A program made the translations under genes and the position numbers. Shown here piece by piece: positions 32,166-44,034 of a DNA stretch of 64,000 bases. The notes beneath the pieces were generated by a model. It saw only the letters and a list, made by a program, of their open reading frames with translations. It made no database searches and was not told the DNA's origin. Numbering within the stretch: position 1 is the stretch's first letter; the number at the start of each line of letters is the position of its first letter. Source of the stretch: Erysipelotrichales bacterium (GTDB lineage Bacteria > Bacillota_I > Bacilli_A > Erysipelotrichales > Erysipelotrichaceae); the NCBI GenBank assembly GCA_910576345.1, contig CAJTIT010000005.1:50467-114466 (forward strand), in the 5' to 3' direction.

Positions 32166-33422
32166 ATGCGAAATTTAAAGATTTTTACCGATAATATTGA
32201 GCAAGAAGCTATCGACCAAATACATTTGTTAATGGCGCAGGAAGCATTTCAAAACAGCATCGTTCGCATTATGCCGGATGTGCATGCAGGAAAAGGATGC
32301 GTTATCGGCTTTACCGGCGACTTGGGTGATAAAGTTATCCCCAATATTGTGGGCGTTGATATCGGCTGCGGCATGTTGTGCGTTTCTTTGGGAAACAAAT
32401 CGATGGATTTAGAAAAATTAGATCAGATCATTCACGAAAAAGTACCGAGTGGATTTCATGTACATGAAGGTAGAAATGACCGTTTTCCGGCGCTTCTTCA
32501 ACTGAGAAGCTATCGCAGCTTAAAAGATACGAGACGATTTGAAAGAAGTTTGGGAACTCTTGGTGGCGGCAATCATTTTATCGAAATTGATATTGATAAT
32601 GAAGGCAATCATTATTTGATTATTCATACCGGTTCACGCAATTTGGGCAAGCAAGTGGCTGATTACTATCAAAATCTTGCGGATCAATTATGCAATTACA
32701 ATCTTGGAGAATTTCATGAAAAACAAAGAAAATTAATTGATGAATATAAAGCGGCAGGAAGAAAAAAAGAAATTCAGGCAGCACTGATCCAAATGAAAAA
32801 AGCGTACCAACAAAATACGGAGTGCATTCCAAAAGATTTAGCGTATTTAGAAGGCACATACAGAGAAGATTATCTTTATGATATGAAACTGTGTCAGGAA
32901 TTTGCACACAAAAACCGTTTGTGTATCGCAAGGCAGATCTTATCCGCATATTTTGAGGAAGAGGATGTTCAACTGATAGAGGAACATGATTGGGGAGATG
33001 CCCCAGCATCAAAATCCCCTATGTTTTGTTACTTTGAAACCATCCATAATTATATTTCATTTAAGGATCATATCGTTCGTAAAGGCGCCATTTCCGCAAG
33101 AAAAAATGAAAAAGTGCTGATACCGATGAATATGCGTGATGGATGTATCATCGGAATCGGAAAAGGAAATGAAGATTGGAACAATTCTGCGCCGCATGGA
33201 GCCGGTAGAATCATGTCCCGCTCCAAAGCGAAAGAAACGCTGCATCTAAAAGAATACAAGGAATCAATGAAAGGCATCTATACGACATCACTTAATGAGG
33301 CAACAATAGATGAGGCGCCTTTTGTATATAAGCCTATGGAAGAAATACTCTCTTATATCAAAGATACAGTGGATATTATAAATATCATCCATCCGATATA
33401 CAATTTCAAGGCAAGCGATTAA
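32166..33422 (+). CDS. rtcB: RtcB-family RNA ligase
   Basis: 418 residues. Signature motifs are 'MPDVHAGKGCVIGFTG', the metal-binding 'GVDIGCGM' (Asp65, Cys68), 'GTLGGGNHFIEI' (His137), 'HTGSRNLG' (His154) and the guanylated-His motif 'HGAGR' (His344). It joins 2',3'-cyclic phosphate or 3'-phosphate ends to 5'-OH RNA using GTP and Mn2+, and acts in RNA repair. It lies 268 nt downstream of the toxin-antitoxin pair. MqsR-type toxins leave ends that RtcB could in principle rejoin, but co-function is speculation. Confidence 0.94.
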   Translation: MRNLKIFTDNIEQEAIDQIHLLMAQEAFQNSIVRIMPDVHAGKGCVIGFTGDLGDKVIPNIVGVDIGCGMLCVSLGNKSMDLEKLDQIIHEKVPSGFHVHEGRNDRFPALLQLRSYRSLKDTRRFERSLGTLGGGNHFIEIDIDNEGNHYLIIHTGSRNLGKQVADYYQNLADQLCNYNLGEFHEKQRKLIDEYKAAGRKKEIQAALIQMKKAYQQNTECIPKDLAYLEGTYREDYLYDMKLCQEFAHKNRLCIARQILSAYFEEEDVQLIEEHDWGDAPASKSPMFCYFETIHNYISFKDHIVRKGAISARKNEKVLIPMNMRDGCIIGIGKGNEDWNNSAPHGAGRIMSRSKAKETLHLKEYKESMKGIYTTSLNEATIDEAPFVYKPMEEILSYIKDTVDIINIIHPIYNFKASD

Positions 33423-33547
33423 AATAGAGCAAACCTTGTTTTTGAAGAAAAATGATCGCATAAACCTACAAAATTCCATTGCATTCAAGAAAAAACAAGG
33501 CTATACTTAATATAGAGAAAAACAATAATATGCGAAGGATGGATGGT

Positions 33548-34252
33548 ATGAGTTCCTATATAGAATTTCAAAATGTAAAGAAAATATACCATATGGGCGA
33601 AGTCGATATTGAAGCACTTGCGGGTGTGGATTTTTCCATTGAAAAAGGTGAGTTTGTCGTCATTGCCGGATCGAGTGGTGCAGGGAAAAGCACGATTTTA
33701 AACATATTGGGTGGAATGGATACATGTACGAGTGGAGAAATTATCGTAGATGGAACTAAGATTAGCGATTTCAGCGCAAAGCAGCTGACTACTTATCGTC
33801 GTTATGACATCGGTTTTGTTTTCCAGTTTTATAATTTGGTACAAAATCTAACGGTGAAGGAAAATGTGGAACTGGCCACGCAGATCTGTAAACATCCTTT
33901 GGATATCGATGAGACGATTCATGCCGTTGGTCTAAGCGATCGCGCGAAAAACTTCCCATCTCAGCTTTCCGGTGGGGAACAACAGCGTGTGGCTATCGCA
34001 AGAGCGTTGGCAAAAAATCCTAAATTGCTTTTGTGTGATGAACCAACCGGTGCGCTGGATTATCAGACCGGTAAACAGATATTGAAGCTGTTACAGGATA
34101 CGTGCAGAGAGCGGAGTGTCTCTGTAATTGTGATCACGCACAATCTTGCACTGACCGCCATGGGCGATAAAGTGATCAAGGTACGAAATGGTCGCATTGA
34201 AAGCATAGAAATTAATGAACATCCGCTATCGGTTGAAAGGATTGAATATTGA
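33548..34252 (+). CDS. ABC transporter ATPase (LolD/MacB type)
   Basis: 234 residues with Walker [11 protein letters not shown]-loop '[20 protein letters not shown]', signature LSGGEQQR and Walker B '[12 protein letters not shown]'. The start is ATG 33548, where conserved family sequence begins ('[20 protein letters not shown]'). The stop overlaps the permease start (TGATG). It powers the FtsX-like permease that follows; such pairs export peptides or lipoproteins or act mechanically on the envelope. Confidence 0.92.
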   Translation: MSSYIEFQNVKKIYHMGEVDIEALAGVDFSIEKGEFVVIAGSSGAGKSTILNILGGMDTCTSGEIIVDGTKISDFSAKQLTTYRRYDIGFVFQFYNLVQNLTVKENVELATQICKHPLDIDETIHAVGLSDRAKNFPSQLSGGEQQRVAIARALAKNPKLLLCDEPTGALDYQTGKQILKLLQDTCRERSVSVIVITHNLALTAMGDKVIKVRNGRIESIEINEHPLSVERIEY

Positions 34253-37200
34253 TGGGGGCTTCGTTGCTCAAAGATACGATCAGAGAAATCAAAGGATCAT
34301 TTGGACGATTTTTCTCTATTATGATGATCGTCGCCATTGGCGTCGCTTTTTACGCGGGTGTGAAAGCATCGATTCCGGATATGAAACATACGGCAGATCA
34401 ATATTTTGATGATTATCATTTAATGGATATTCGTTTGTTATCCACATATGGATTCAATGCACAGGATGTGGAAGCGATATCGCAAGTGGACGGAATCGAA
34501 GGAGTGTATGCGACCAATACGGTGGATACATTAGCCAACATCGATATGACCCAGATGGTGCTAAAGGTTCATGCGTTGCCGGATGTACAAAAGGATACGG
34601 ATGTTAATTATATCAATCGTCCAAAATTGGTGACGGGACGGCTGCCCCATAAAAGTGGCGAATGTGTCATTGAACAAGGCGAGGAGATGCATCAAAGCGG
34701 ATTATCCATAGGGGATACGATACGCTTAAAAAGCGGCACGGATACATCGTTGGATGAAACGCTGAAAACTACGGAATATACCGTTGTCGGTACGGTCCAT
34801 ACACCATATTATTTGTCTTATGAAAAAGGCAGTTCCGGTATCGGTAGCGGAAAAATCAATTACTTTATCATGGTACCACAAAGCGATTTCATCGTGGATT
34901 ATTTTAGTGAAATACATGTCACAATCCAAGGGGCAAGAGAGAAAAATTCTTATCAGGATGATTATTTTGATATCATTGATCCTGTAAAGCAGGCGCTAGA
35001 AACAATGGCCAAACAAAGAGAAGATATTCGCTTTGAAACAATCAAGCAAGAAGCGAATGATACATTGACAGACAAACGCAAAGAATATGAAGATGGAAAG
35101 CGCACGTTTGAAACGAAAATCAGGAATCATGAGACGAAATTGAAACAGGCATATACGGAGCTCATACAACATGAAAATGAACTCAAGACAAAACAACAGG
35201 AAACTTTCACCGTAATCCAAGATGCAAAAGATCAGCTTTCAAAAGGACGTGAACAGCTGGAAAACGGCAAACGAGAGTATGCATTGGGTTGGCAAGCATT
35301 TCAAGCGGGCAAAGATACTTTTCTATCACAATTATCACAAGTGGACGAACAGCTTTCCACTTTGCAAACACATCTGGAAAAGATGGAGGAAACACTTGCG
35401 TCAATCAAGCAATCCATGGAAGATCCCAATATGGATGATGAGACGCATTTACAGCTACAGGCTCAATATGATGAATGTATGGAAAACAAACAAACGTTAA
35501 AACAACAAATATCCATACTGACATCACAAAAAGAACAAATGGAAAAAGAGTGGAATGCACAGGAAACAAAGTTGAAAGAAACCAAACAACAACTAGAGAG
35601 TGAAGAAACAAAACTCAATACGCATACACAAACATTGGAAGAAAGAGAAAGGATCGCTCATCAGGAATTTGCAAAAGCTAAGAGTGAACTTGATAAAGGC
35701 AAAAGAGAATATGAACAAGGTGTGATCGAATTTCAGAATGCAAAAAAAGACGGACAAGAAGATCTGGACATCGGCAAAGAAAAACTTGAGCAGGCAGAAA
35801 AAGATATACAGGCACTAAAAAAGCCAGAGTGGTTTGTATTGGATCGAAAAAGTCATTATTCTTATATGGATTATGGGAGTGTTGCGGATCGCATGGAAGG
35901 CATTGCGAAAGTTTTTCCACTATTCTTCTTTTTGGTTGCCGCACTGGTTTGTTTAACGACCATGACACGTATGGTGGATGAACAGCGAAATACGATTGGA
36001 ACACTGAAAGCACTTGGCTATGGCAAAAATGCGATCGCGTTTAAATTCATAGCGTATGCGCTCATTGCTTCTCTTTTTGGCAGTGTGTTGGGATGTTCTT
36101 TGGGAATGGTTGTATTTCCAACTGTGATCTTCAATGGCTGGAATATTATGTATACCTTACCGCCTATTTCATTTGTGGCACAGCCGATGTTGGCATTTGG
36201 CGCAAGTGCCATTGTTTCATTGATTACTGTTTTGGCAGCGTATTTTGCAGTATATAAGGAATTGAAGGAAACACCGGCACTGTTGATGCGTCCAAAAGCG
36301 CCAAAGGCAGGAAAAATAATTATATTGGAGCGCATGGGATTTTTATGGAAACATCTCTCATTTACACAAAAAGTAACGGCGAGGAATTTATTTCGCTATA
36401 AAAAACGATTCTTTATGACAGTAATTGGCATTAGTGGATGTACCGCTCTTTTGGTAGCCGGTTTTGGTATCCAAGATTCCATCGCATTAGTTGTGGACAA
36501 GCAATACGGTGATATTTTCAAATATGATCTGTCGTTAAATGTTGACCAAGATGCGACGACACAAGAGAAAAATGCAGTTTTGAATAATATGCGTCAAGAT
36601 GCGCGTATCAAAGATGTCATGGGAATCACAATGGATGTTGGAACAGTGAAAATCGCGGACGAAGAACAAAGTGTTACCATTGTTTCACCAAGTGATACGC
36701 AGCGGTTTCAAACATTTGTATCACTTCATCAGCGTTCCAATCAAGAGGAAATGGCACTGAATATACAAGGCGCTTTGATTTCAGAAAAACTGGCGATGAA
36801 TGCATCACTATCAAAGGGTGATATGATTACCTTTGAAGATGCGGAGGGAAAGATACATCAAGTGAAAATCAATGGTGTGATTGAGAATTACGTCGGTCAC
36901 TATATCTATGTTTCGCCAGAAACATACAAGCAGCTGTTCGGCATTCGACAAAGCGATACCACCATGATTGCACTCATGAATGATACTAGCGAAAAAACAG
37001 AGCGCGCCCTTGGAAATGACTTGATGAAGATGGAACATGTGACTTCAATTTCATTCTATCGCTCTCTTGCGGACAGTTTTTCTGATATGATTTCTTCGTT
37101 GAGTTTTATTGTGATTGTTTTGGTCATTTCTGCCGGTCTTCTTGCGTTTGTCGTATTGTATAATTTGACCAACGTGAATGTATCAGAGCGGCTGCGTGAA

Positions 37201-37500
37201 ATCGCAACTATCAAAGTATTGGGCTTTTACGATCGAGAAGTAGCGGAATACGTATATCGTGAAAATATGATTTTAACGATGATTGGGGCGTTATGCGGTT
37301 TGGTGTTGGGAATCGGTCTTCATCGTTTGATTATGAGCCTTGCGGAGATGGAGAACATCATGTTTGGTCGTAATATCGATCTCTCATCATTCGTATATTC
37401 ATTTATCATCACATTGGGATTTGCGCTACTTGTAAATCTTGTCATGTATCGAAAATTGAAAAAGATACCAATGGTTGAATCATTAAAATCAATAGAATAG
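34252..37500 (+). CDS. FtsX/MacB-type ABC permease with long extracellular coiled coil
   Basis: 1082 residues. TM1 (about 17-37) is followed by a periplasmic-core-like region (about 40-240) and an unusually long charged coiled coil (about 250-530, full of Lys/Glu/Gln heptads). The first FtsX membrane module (about 560-690), a second core region (about 710-940) and the second FtsX module (about 950-1075) complete it. The four-plus-four helix architecture is standard for Firmicute YvrN/SalY-like exporters. The 280-residue coiled coil, which would project outside the cell, is not. It is encoded with its ATPase in one operon. Confidence 0.88.
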   Translation: MGASLLKDTIREIKGSFGRFFSIMMIVAIGVAFYAGVKASIPDMKHTADQYFDDYHLMDIRLLSTYGFNAQDVEAISQVDGIEGVYATNTVDTLANIDMTQMVLKVHALPDVQKDTDVNYINRPKLVTGRLPHKSGECVIEQGEEMHQSGLSIGDTIRLKSGTDTSLDETLKTTEYTVVGTVHTPYYLSYEKGSSGIGSGKINYFIMVPQSDFIVDYFSEIHVTIQGAREKNSYQDDYFDIIDPVKQALETMAKQREDIRFETIKQEANDTLTDKRKEYEDGKRTFETKIRNHETKLKQAYTELIQHENELKTKQQETFTVIQDAKDQLSKGREQLENGKREYALGWQAFQAGKDTFLSQLSQVDEQLSTLQTHLEKMEETLASIKQSMEDPNMDDETHLQLQAQYDECMENKQTLKQQISILTSQKEQMEKEWNAQETKLKETKQQLESEETKLNTHTQTLEERERIAHQEFAKAKSELDKGKREYEQGVIEFQNAKKDGQEDLDIGKEKLEQAEKDIQALKKPEWFVLDRKSHYSYMDYGSVADRMEGIAKVFPLFFFLVAALVCLTTMTRMVDEQRNTIGTLKALGYGKNAIAFKFIAYALIASLFGSVLGCSLGMVVFPTVIFNGWNIMYTLPPISFVAQPMLAFGASAIVSLITVLAAYFAVYKELKETPALLMRPKAPKAGKIIILERMGFLWKHLSFTQKVTARNLFRYKKRFFMTVIGISGCTALLVAGFGIQDSIALVVDKQYGDIFKYDLSLNVDQDATTQEKNAVLNNMRQDARIKDVMGITMDVGTVKIADEEQSVTIVSPSDTQRFQTFVSLHQRSNQEEMALNIQGALISEKLAMNASLSKGDMITFEDAEGKIHQVKINGVIENYVGHYIYVSPETYKQLFGIRQSDTTMIALMNDTSEKTERALGNDLMKMEHVTSISFYRSLADSFSDMISSLSFIVIVLVISAGLLAFVVLYNLTNVNVSERLREIATIKVLGFYDREVAEYVYRENMILTMIGALCGLVLGIGLHRLIMSLAEMENIMFGRNIDLSSFVYSFIITLGFALLVNLVMYRKLKKIPMVESLKSIE

Positions 37501-37537
37501 AAGTGTAAAAGTTTGTGAAGCAAAGTAGGTGAAGAAT

Positions 37538-38500
37538 ATGGGCAAGATCCATATATTGATTGGAACCGGCAAAGATAAAGGGCTGTATCGCATGATTTTG
37601 CAAACACTGAAAGGGACAGTGGAAGGCCCATGGCGTTTTTATGATGCCTATCAGGCAAAGGCAGCCTCCTTTTATCGCAATGAACTCGCTATCGTATGTG
37701 AAGATCAAGGACAAGCAGGCGTCACATGGCTGGATATTCATCAACCAATTCCATATCGTTTGGATACAAAAATGAGTGAAAGCGTTCCTGCATGTTCCAT
37801 CATTCATAATCAGATGTTTATCTGTACAGCCAATGAAAAAGAAGACTGTGTGGTTGTCTATCGCAAAGTGGATCATCGCTTGAAACTTGAACAGCGTTTG
37901 AAAATGGGAGAAAATGCACAATGTTGTCAAGTCTTTTTCCTAGATCGGTTTTTGTATGTATTATGCAAAGGTCTGGACCTTATTAAAATTTATGACAGTG
38001 ACTTGTTTGATCTTGTCAAAGAAATTCCCTTGCCAAAAGGCAGTGCGCCAGTACAGGCTGTTGTGGACCCTGCTCGAAGTTTTCTTTATGTGTTGGGAGG
38101 ATCCACCAATGAGGTGTTCGTCTATACAATTTGTTCTCATCATTTGTATCGCTGCCAACAGATCATTTCAGTATTGCCAAACGGATGCAGGGAAGTTTGC
38201 GACAGTACTTCGATTTGTATGAGTCCCAATGGAAAGTTTTTGTTTGTTTCTACCAATGGTATTGATGTCATTACTTGTTTTGAAGTGATAGACGGCATAT
38301 TGAAACAGAAGGAAATCTTTCATTGCGGTGGAAAGGAGCCACGCTCACTTTTGGTAGATGGAACCAGCCGATGGTTGATTTCATTGAATAAGGAAAATTT
38401 GATTGTATTTCAATTGGATCCGCAAAGTGGTGAAGCAGTTGTGATTACGGATGATAAAGCGATGGAGGATGGCACGGCTTTGATTGGCATTGATCAATAA
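37538..38500 (+). CDS. Lactonase-family seven-bladed beta-propeller protein
   Basis: 320 residues, starting at ATG 37538 (AGTAGGTG upstream). Sequence features are 'IGTGKDKGLYRMILQTLKG', 'PVQAVVDPARSFLYVLGGST' and 'STSICMSPNGKFLFVSTNGI'. They follow the YkgB/Pgl (6-phosphogluconolactonase-like) propeller family, where each blade supplies an Asp/Pro/G-containing turn. It follows the ABC permease by 37 nt and may be co-transcribed. Substrate and role are unproven; many members are not 6-phosphogluconolactonases. Confidence 0.8.
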   Translation: MGKIHILIGTGKDKGLYRMILQTLKGTVEGPWRFYDAYQAKAASFYRNELAIVCEDQGQAGVTWLDIHQPIPYRLDTKMSESVPACSIIHNQMFICTANEKEDCVVVYRKVDHRLKLEQRLKMGENAQCCQVFFLDRFLYVLCKGLDLIKIYDSDLFDLVKEIPLPKGSAPVQAVVDPARSFLYVLGGSTNEVFVYTICSHHLYRCQQIISVLPNGCREVCDSTSICMSPNGKFLFVSTNGIDVITCFEVIDGILKQKEIFHCGGKEPRSLLVDGTSRWLISLNKENLIVFQLDPQSGEAVVITDDKAMEDGTALIGIDQ

Positions 38501-39004
38501 TACCAGAACGTATAAAGTCAGTTGAAGCCAAAATACGAATTGTATAAAACCTCTTAAAAATGAAAATGTCAAGAGATATATCGGTAGCGTGTACTTCATA
38601 ATAAAATTGGCGAATTTAAGAAGTACTGCTTATGATCAAGGAAAACAGCCTTTAAATAAATTTCATAAGGGTGAACTGTATTTTTTTGAAACCGATTCTT
38701 TGTGAACATAAGGCATGATTATTATTAAAATCACATCAGATGCCAGTGTCTTGAAAGAGCAGTCGAGCTTTTACTGCAACAGAAAAGAGAGTGAATTGTA
38801 ATTCATTCCCTTTTTACGCAGATGTTTGATCCGTTACTGTTTTTATCTGTCCATTCTGTATAAGATGCAAGAAACAGTTAAGAATCAAAAAATTTGAATG
38901 ATTGTGAAGAATAAATATATGTAAATACATGATAAGAAATTAAAAAAATCACTATTTCTATAACGTGATAAATATGATAAACTATACTATGGTAATGATG
39001 GCAA
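38501..39004. other. Gene-free intergenic region
   Basis: About 500 nt with no supported ORF. TGAATTGTAATTCA (38791-38804) followed by CCCTTTTT is a short hairpin that could end a transcript. Nothing else is recognised. Confidence 0.4.
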
Positions 39005-39028
39005 TAAAAAAGCCCTAAAATAGGACTT
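39005..39028 (-). terminator. Terminator of the tRNA operon
   Basis: On the minus strand AAGTCCTA-TTT-TAGGGCTTTTTT, immediately after tRNA-Leu. Confidence 0.8.
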
Positions 39029-39042
39029 TGCTTGTTAAAAAA

Positions 39043-39128
39043 TGGTGCAGTCGATGAGATTTGAACTCACACGAGCATACGCTCACTACCCCCTCAAAGT
39101 AGCGTGTCTGCCATTCCACCACGACTGC
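39043..39128 (-). tRNA. tRNA-Leu (GAG)
   Basis: An 86-nt tRNA with acceptor GCAGTCG/CGACTGC, encoded CCA, anticodon loop TTGAGGG giving GAG, a long variable arm (class II) and T-loop GTTCAAATC. It decodes CUC/CUU. Last gene of a three-tRNA cluster. Confidence 0.95.
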
Positions 39129-39223
39129 ATGATTGAAACTGCTCTATAATGATACCGTATTTAAATAAAAAAATCCACCTTTTTTTCAAAAAAGATAGAA
39201 TTAAACAATGCGTTTTTATTAGA

Positions 39224-39298
39224 TGGCGCCCTCTACAAGAATCGAACTTGTAATTCCACTTTAGGAGAGTGGCGTGATATCCATTCCACCAAGAGGGC
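39224..39298 (-). tRNA. tRNA-Arg (CCT)
   Basis: A 75-nt tRNA with acceptor GCCCTCT/AGAGGGC, encoded CCA, anticodon stem CCACT/AGTGG and loop CTCCTAA giving anticodon CCT. It decodes AGG. Confidence 0.95.
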
Positions 39299-39301
39299 AT
39301 A

Positions 39302-39378
39302 TGGCGTGCCTAACAGGAATCGAACCTGCAACCTTTTGAATCGGAATCAAATGCGCTATCCAATTGCGCCATAGGCAC
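39302..39378 (-). tRNA. tRNA-Arg (CCG)
   Basis: A 77-nt tRNA with acceptor GTGCCTA/TAGGCAC, encoded CCA, anticodon stem TTTGA/TCAAA and loop TTCCGAT giving anticodon CCG. It decodes CGG. It lies 3 nt from tRNA-Arg(CCT). Confidence 0.95.
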
Positions 39379-39442
39379 ATACCTTGCTTATTTTAACATA
39401 AAATGCTTTGAAAGAAAAGCCAATTTTGAAAGGAGAGGAAAC

Positions 39443-41275
39443 ATGAAAAAAATTGTATGGATATTCCTAGTTTTGATTTTGTTTTTTCCTCTGTTTTCCG
39501 TTCAAGGAAGCGAACCTTATACGATTGAAGATTATCAGGTGGATATCCAAGTTGAAAAAAGCGCGCATTTGAATGTAGAAGAAACCATTCAGGTTAAAGA
39601 TTGTCACCAGTTGTTTATCCAAAAGGATTTGATTCAAGATTATACATATGATGCCAATCAGGACGGGCAAAGTGAATTGTATTCATATGGTATCGACCAC
39701 ATTGAAATTATTGGTGGGGATGTTACCAAAACGAGTCATGACGGTGTGGTTTCTTTAAAAATTCATTTGAATGAATCCAATGCACAAATCAAGCTGAAAT
39801 ATCAGGTGCGGATGCGTAAATATGATATCAAGGAAGCCAATCTTTTTATTTATCAGTTGCTTGCCTCTTCCAATGAGGCGACCATCCGGCAGCTTCGTGC
39901 CAATATCACATTTCCCAACGTACCAAGAACAGCGTTTGATGTAGGTATCACAGATGCAAACGGCAATGTTTCAAAGATCATTAACAGTCAGATTGATCAT
40001 AAAACGCTAACGTTTCAAACGATGCATCCCCTTGCTCCGGGGCAGGGAATTTCTGTAAAGGCGAAGCTCAATGATTTTTTCTTCACGTATTCCAATGCTT
40101 TTTCTACATCACTGTATCTAACAATGTTTTCCATCCTCTTGGTAATAGCGACCTATGCGCTGACATTGTATCGTTCTCGCATTCATAAGAAAAATTTATG
40201 GATGGAATGCCGTCCTTTGAAAAAATTTCAAATTGGTTCAATCGGTTATATTGTGGATGGATATTGTGATTCACGTGATATCATGTCCATTATTATCGAT
40301 TGGGCAAATAAGAATTATATTCAAATACGAAATGAAAACCAAACGATATACTTGGCCGTTGTAAAGGAACTTCCGGCCAATGCGATGAAGTATGAGCATC
40401 GTTTGTTTCAATTGATTTTTAATCATCAGCGGATCATGACAATTGATCAGTTGGCAATACGCAGTCTTTATAAAGAAATGGGCGCCATTGAAGAAGAAAT
40501 CTTTAAAGCACAGAAAACAAGAAGACGAAAAGTGTACACAAATGATTCTTATTTATCACAGTTGGGTTATATCGCAGTCGTCGGCATCCCTATTTCCATC
40601 GGCATGTTTGCGTGTATTTACGAACAGAATTATCAATGGATGAAAGCTGTGCAGTATGCGATCGGATGTTATGGAGTGGTTTATCTTAATTGCCTGCCAT
40701 GGATTTGGGTTTTGAAATATCAATATCGTTTATCCAAAAACACGTATCAGGTATATCAGACTTTGATATCGCTGATTAATTTTGTCTGCGGCGCTTTGAT
40801 CTATGCATACTTGTTGACGAATGGTATGGCGGTCGTATATGCGGCCATTAATCTGGTGATGACGTTGTTGATGGGCTGCGTGGCATTGTTTATGGACAAG
40901 CCGACTCATTATGGCAGAATCATACGGTTGAAACTGTATTCATTAAGAGAGTTCATATGTAAAGCAACAAGAGAACAACTGAGTGATATGATGAATGAAA
41001 ATTCCTATTATTTTGGAGATATGTTACCATATGTCTACTATTTTGATATTTCTGATATTTGGAGTAAACAGTTTTCCTCCATTCCTTTACAGGCACCATT
41101 TTGGTATTTTCATGCGAATGCGGATGCACAATCTACAGTTTATTGGATGAGTTCGTTGATTCTTTCTTTGGAGAAGATTCAAGATGTGCTGTATTATGAT
41201 CCGACACCACTCAGTGTGCAGAAACCGATGAAGGAAAAGAAAACAAAAGAGAAAAAGAAAAAGCAACCTTTTTAG
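39443..41275 (+). CDS. DUF2207 membrane protein
   Basis: 610 residues. A signal peptide (about 1-22) leads to an extracytoplasmic DUF2207 beta domain (about 25-210, 'YTIEDYQVDIQVEKSAHLNV'), a membrane segment (about 220-242), a cytoplasmic region and a further group of hydrophobic helices (about 370-480). The long cytoplasmic C-terminus ends in a Lys-rich tail. The GAAAGGAGAGG site precedes ATG 39443. The family is widespread in Firmicutes and of unknown function. It is divergent from the tRNA cluster. Confidence 0.85.
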   Translation: MKKIVWIFLVLILFFPLFSVQGSEPYTIEDYQVDIQVEKSAHLNVEETIQVKDCHQLFIQKDLIQDYTYDANQDGQSELYSYGIDHIEIIGGDVTKTSHDGVVSLKIHLNESNAQIKLKYQVRMRKYDIKEANLFIYQLLASSNEATIRQLRANITFPNVPRTAFDVGITDANGNVSKIINSQIDHKTLTFQTMHPLAPGQGISVKAKLNDFFFTYSNAFSTSLYLTMFSILLVIATYALTLYRSRIHKKNLWMECRPLKKFQIGSIGYIVDGYCDSRDIMSIIIDWANKNYIQIRNENQTIYLAVVKELPANAMKYEHRLFQLIFNHQRIMTIDQLAIRSLYKEMGAIEEEIFKAQKTRRRKVYTNDSYLSQLGYIAVVGIPISIGMFACIYEQNYQWMKAVQYAIGCYGVVYLNCLPWIWVLKYQYRLSKNTYQVYQTLISLINFVCGALIYAYLLTNGMAVVYAAINLVMTLLMGCVALFMDKPTHYGRIIRLKLYSLREFICKATREQLSDMMNENSYYFGDMLPYVYYFDISDIWSKQFSSIPLQAPFWYFHANADAQSTVYWMSSLILSLEKIQDVLYYDPTPLSVQKPMKEKKTKEKKKKQPF

Positions 41276-41576
41276 TTGAAATTGTGGGTTTGTCAAGAAA
41301 AGTGTGGAAGTAAATTATAAAACAATAGTTTTAATTTTCTTCTTTTGTCCAATACTTATTGGATTCTTTTCTTATCATTGCCATATTTACCTCCGATTTT
41401 AGTATAACAAAAAATGTAGACCTGTTTTTTTGTGTCTACATTTCTTTTACAATTTCATTTTTAGCTTTTGTTTTTATAATAAACAAACAATTTCTAATTT
41501 ATATTAAAATTGCTGTTGCAAATGCTTTTTCTTGATCAAGGAATCCTCCATTGATTATATTTGTTAATTTTCATGC
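41276..41576. other. Intergenic region between convergent genes
   Basis: About 300 nt with no gene. It contains the bidirectional hairpin at 41412-41443. Confidence 0.5.
41412..41443. terminator. Bidirectional terminator
   Basis: AAATGTAGAC (41412-41421) and GTCTACATTT (41434-41443), perfect 10-bp arms, with A and T tracts outside. Confidence 0.8.
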
Positions 41577-43333
<1,757 letters not shown>

Positions 43334-43340
43334 TAACCAC

Positions 43341-43369
43341 ATTATAAAGATTTTTTATTTATTTGTCAA
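43341..43369 (-). promoter_or_regulatory. lysS promoter
   Basis: Minus strand TTGACA (43369-43364), 17-bp spacer, TATAAT (43346-43341): a consensus vegetative promoter. Confidence 0.9.
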
Positions 43370-43550
43370 TCATAAAAGCGGTGAATTCGGATGATGCAGA
43401 GTTATTTGATGAAATGAAAACAAAATCCAAAACACGTTTTGTAGTATAGAATAAAATGGTGACGATCAAATAAATAAGCGCCATTTTTTAAATGTGCTTT
43501 CTTGCATTTCATACAGAGTCTACTTGTATCGTTATATCTGTAATGAAATA

Positions 43551-43577
43551 AAAGAACATTGACTTTGCAATGTTCTA
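43551..43577 (-). terminator. Terminator after marR
   Basis: Minus strand AGAACATTG-CAAAGT-CAATGTTCT then TTTTATTT. The stop codon of the MarR gene lies in the stem. Confidence 0.8.
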
Positions 43578-44018
43578 ATCTGAATATTTTTCTTTGAAAA
43601 AAGCCGACACTTTGCGTAATGATTCCAGCAGTTCCTGTTCTTCTTCAATATCAAGTTCATTCACGATCTTATCAATCATTTGTGCATGAAACGCATCATG
43701 TACGCTTAATACATCTTTTGCTTTGTCTTTCAGCACTAGGCGGACGATTCGACGATCGACATCATCACGAATGCGTTCTACATAGCCTTTCTTTTCCAAT
43801 CGGGTAACGGAAACGGTCAAGGTTCCCTGTGTAACCATGAGGTATTTTGAAATAGCCGACATCATATTGGAGTCGCTTTTTTCGACTGCTTCCAAAATAT
43901 GTACTTCTGTCATGGAAAGCTCGACATTTTGTTTGCGCAGATTGTTTTCTTCAATTGCTAAGATATTATTGAACAATTTTACAAGAAGTTCATTGAGTGT
44001 CTGACGAGTTGTATTCAT
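43575..44018 (-). CDS. MarR-family transcriptional regulator
   Basis: 147 residues with the MarR winged helix ('MMSAISKYLMVTQGTLTVSV', 'LEKKGYVERIRDDVDRRIVR'). AGGAG precedes ATG 44018, only 16 nt after the rplT stop and with no terminator between. The regulator therefore appears to be the last gene of the infC-rpmI-rplT transcript. The sequence resembles FabT/other fatty-acid or stress MarR regulators only generally; the target is unknown. Confidence 0.88.
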   Translation of the reverse strand: MNTTRQTLNELLVKLFNNILAIEENNLRKQNVELSMTEVHILEAVEKSDSNMMSAISKYLMVTQGTLTVSVTRLEKKGYVERIRDDVDRRIVRLVLKDKAKDVLSVHDAFHAQMIDKIVNELDIEEEQELLESLRKVSAFFKEKYSD

Positions 44019-44034
44019 GAAATACTCCTGTTAC

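Noticed and set aside
30772..33422. Toxin-antitoxin pair plus rtcB as one operon
   Set aside because: A 268-nt gap separates them and no shared regulatory site is visible; a functional link is only conjecture.
39043..39378. tRNA cluster as the attachment site of the conjugative element
   Set aside because: int lies 29 kb away next to its own end repeats, Tn916-type integrases do not require tRNA sites, and no duplicated tRNA 3' end was seen.
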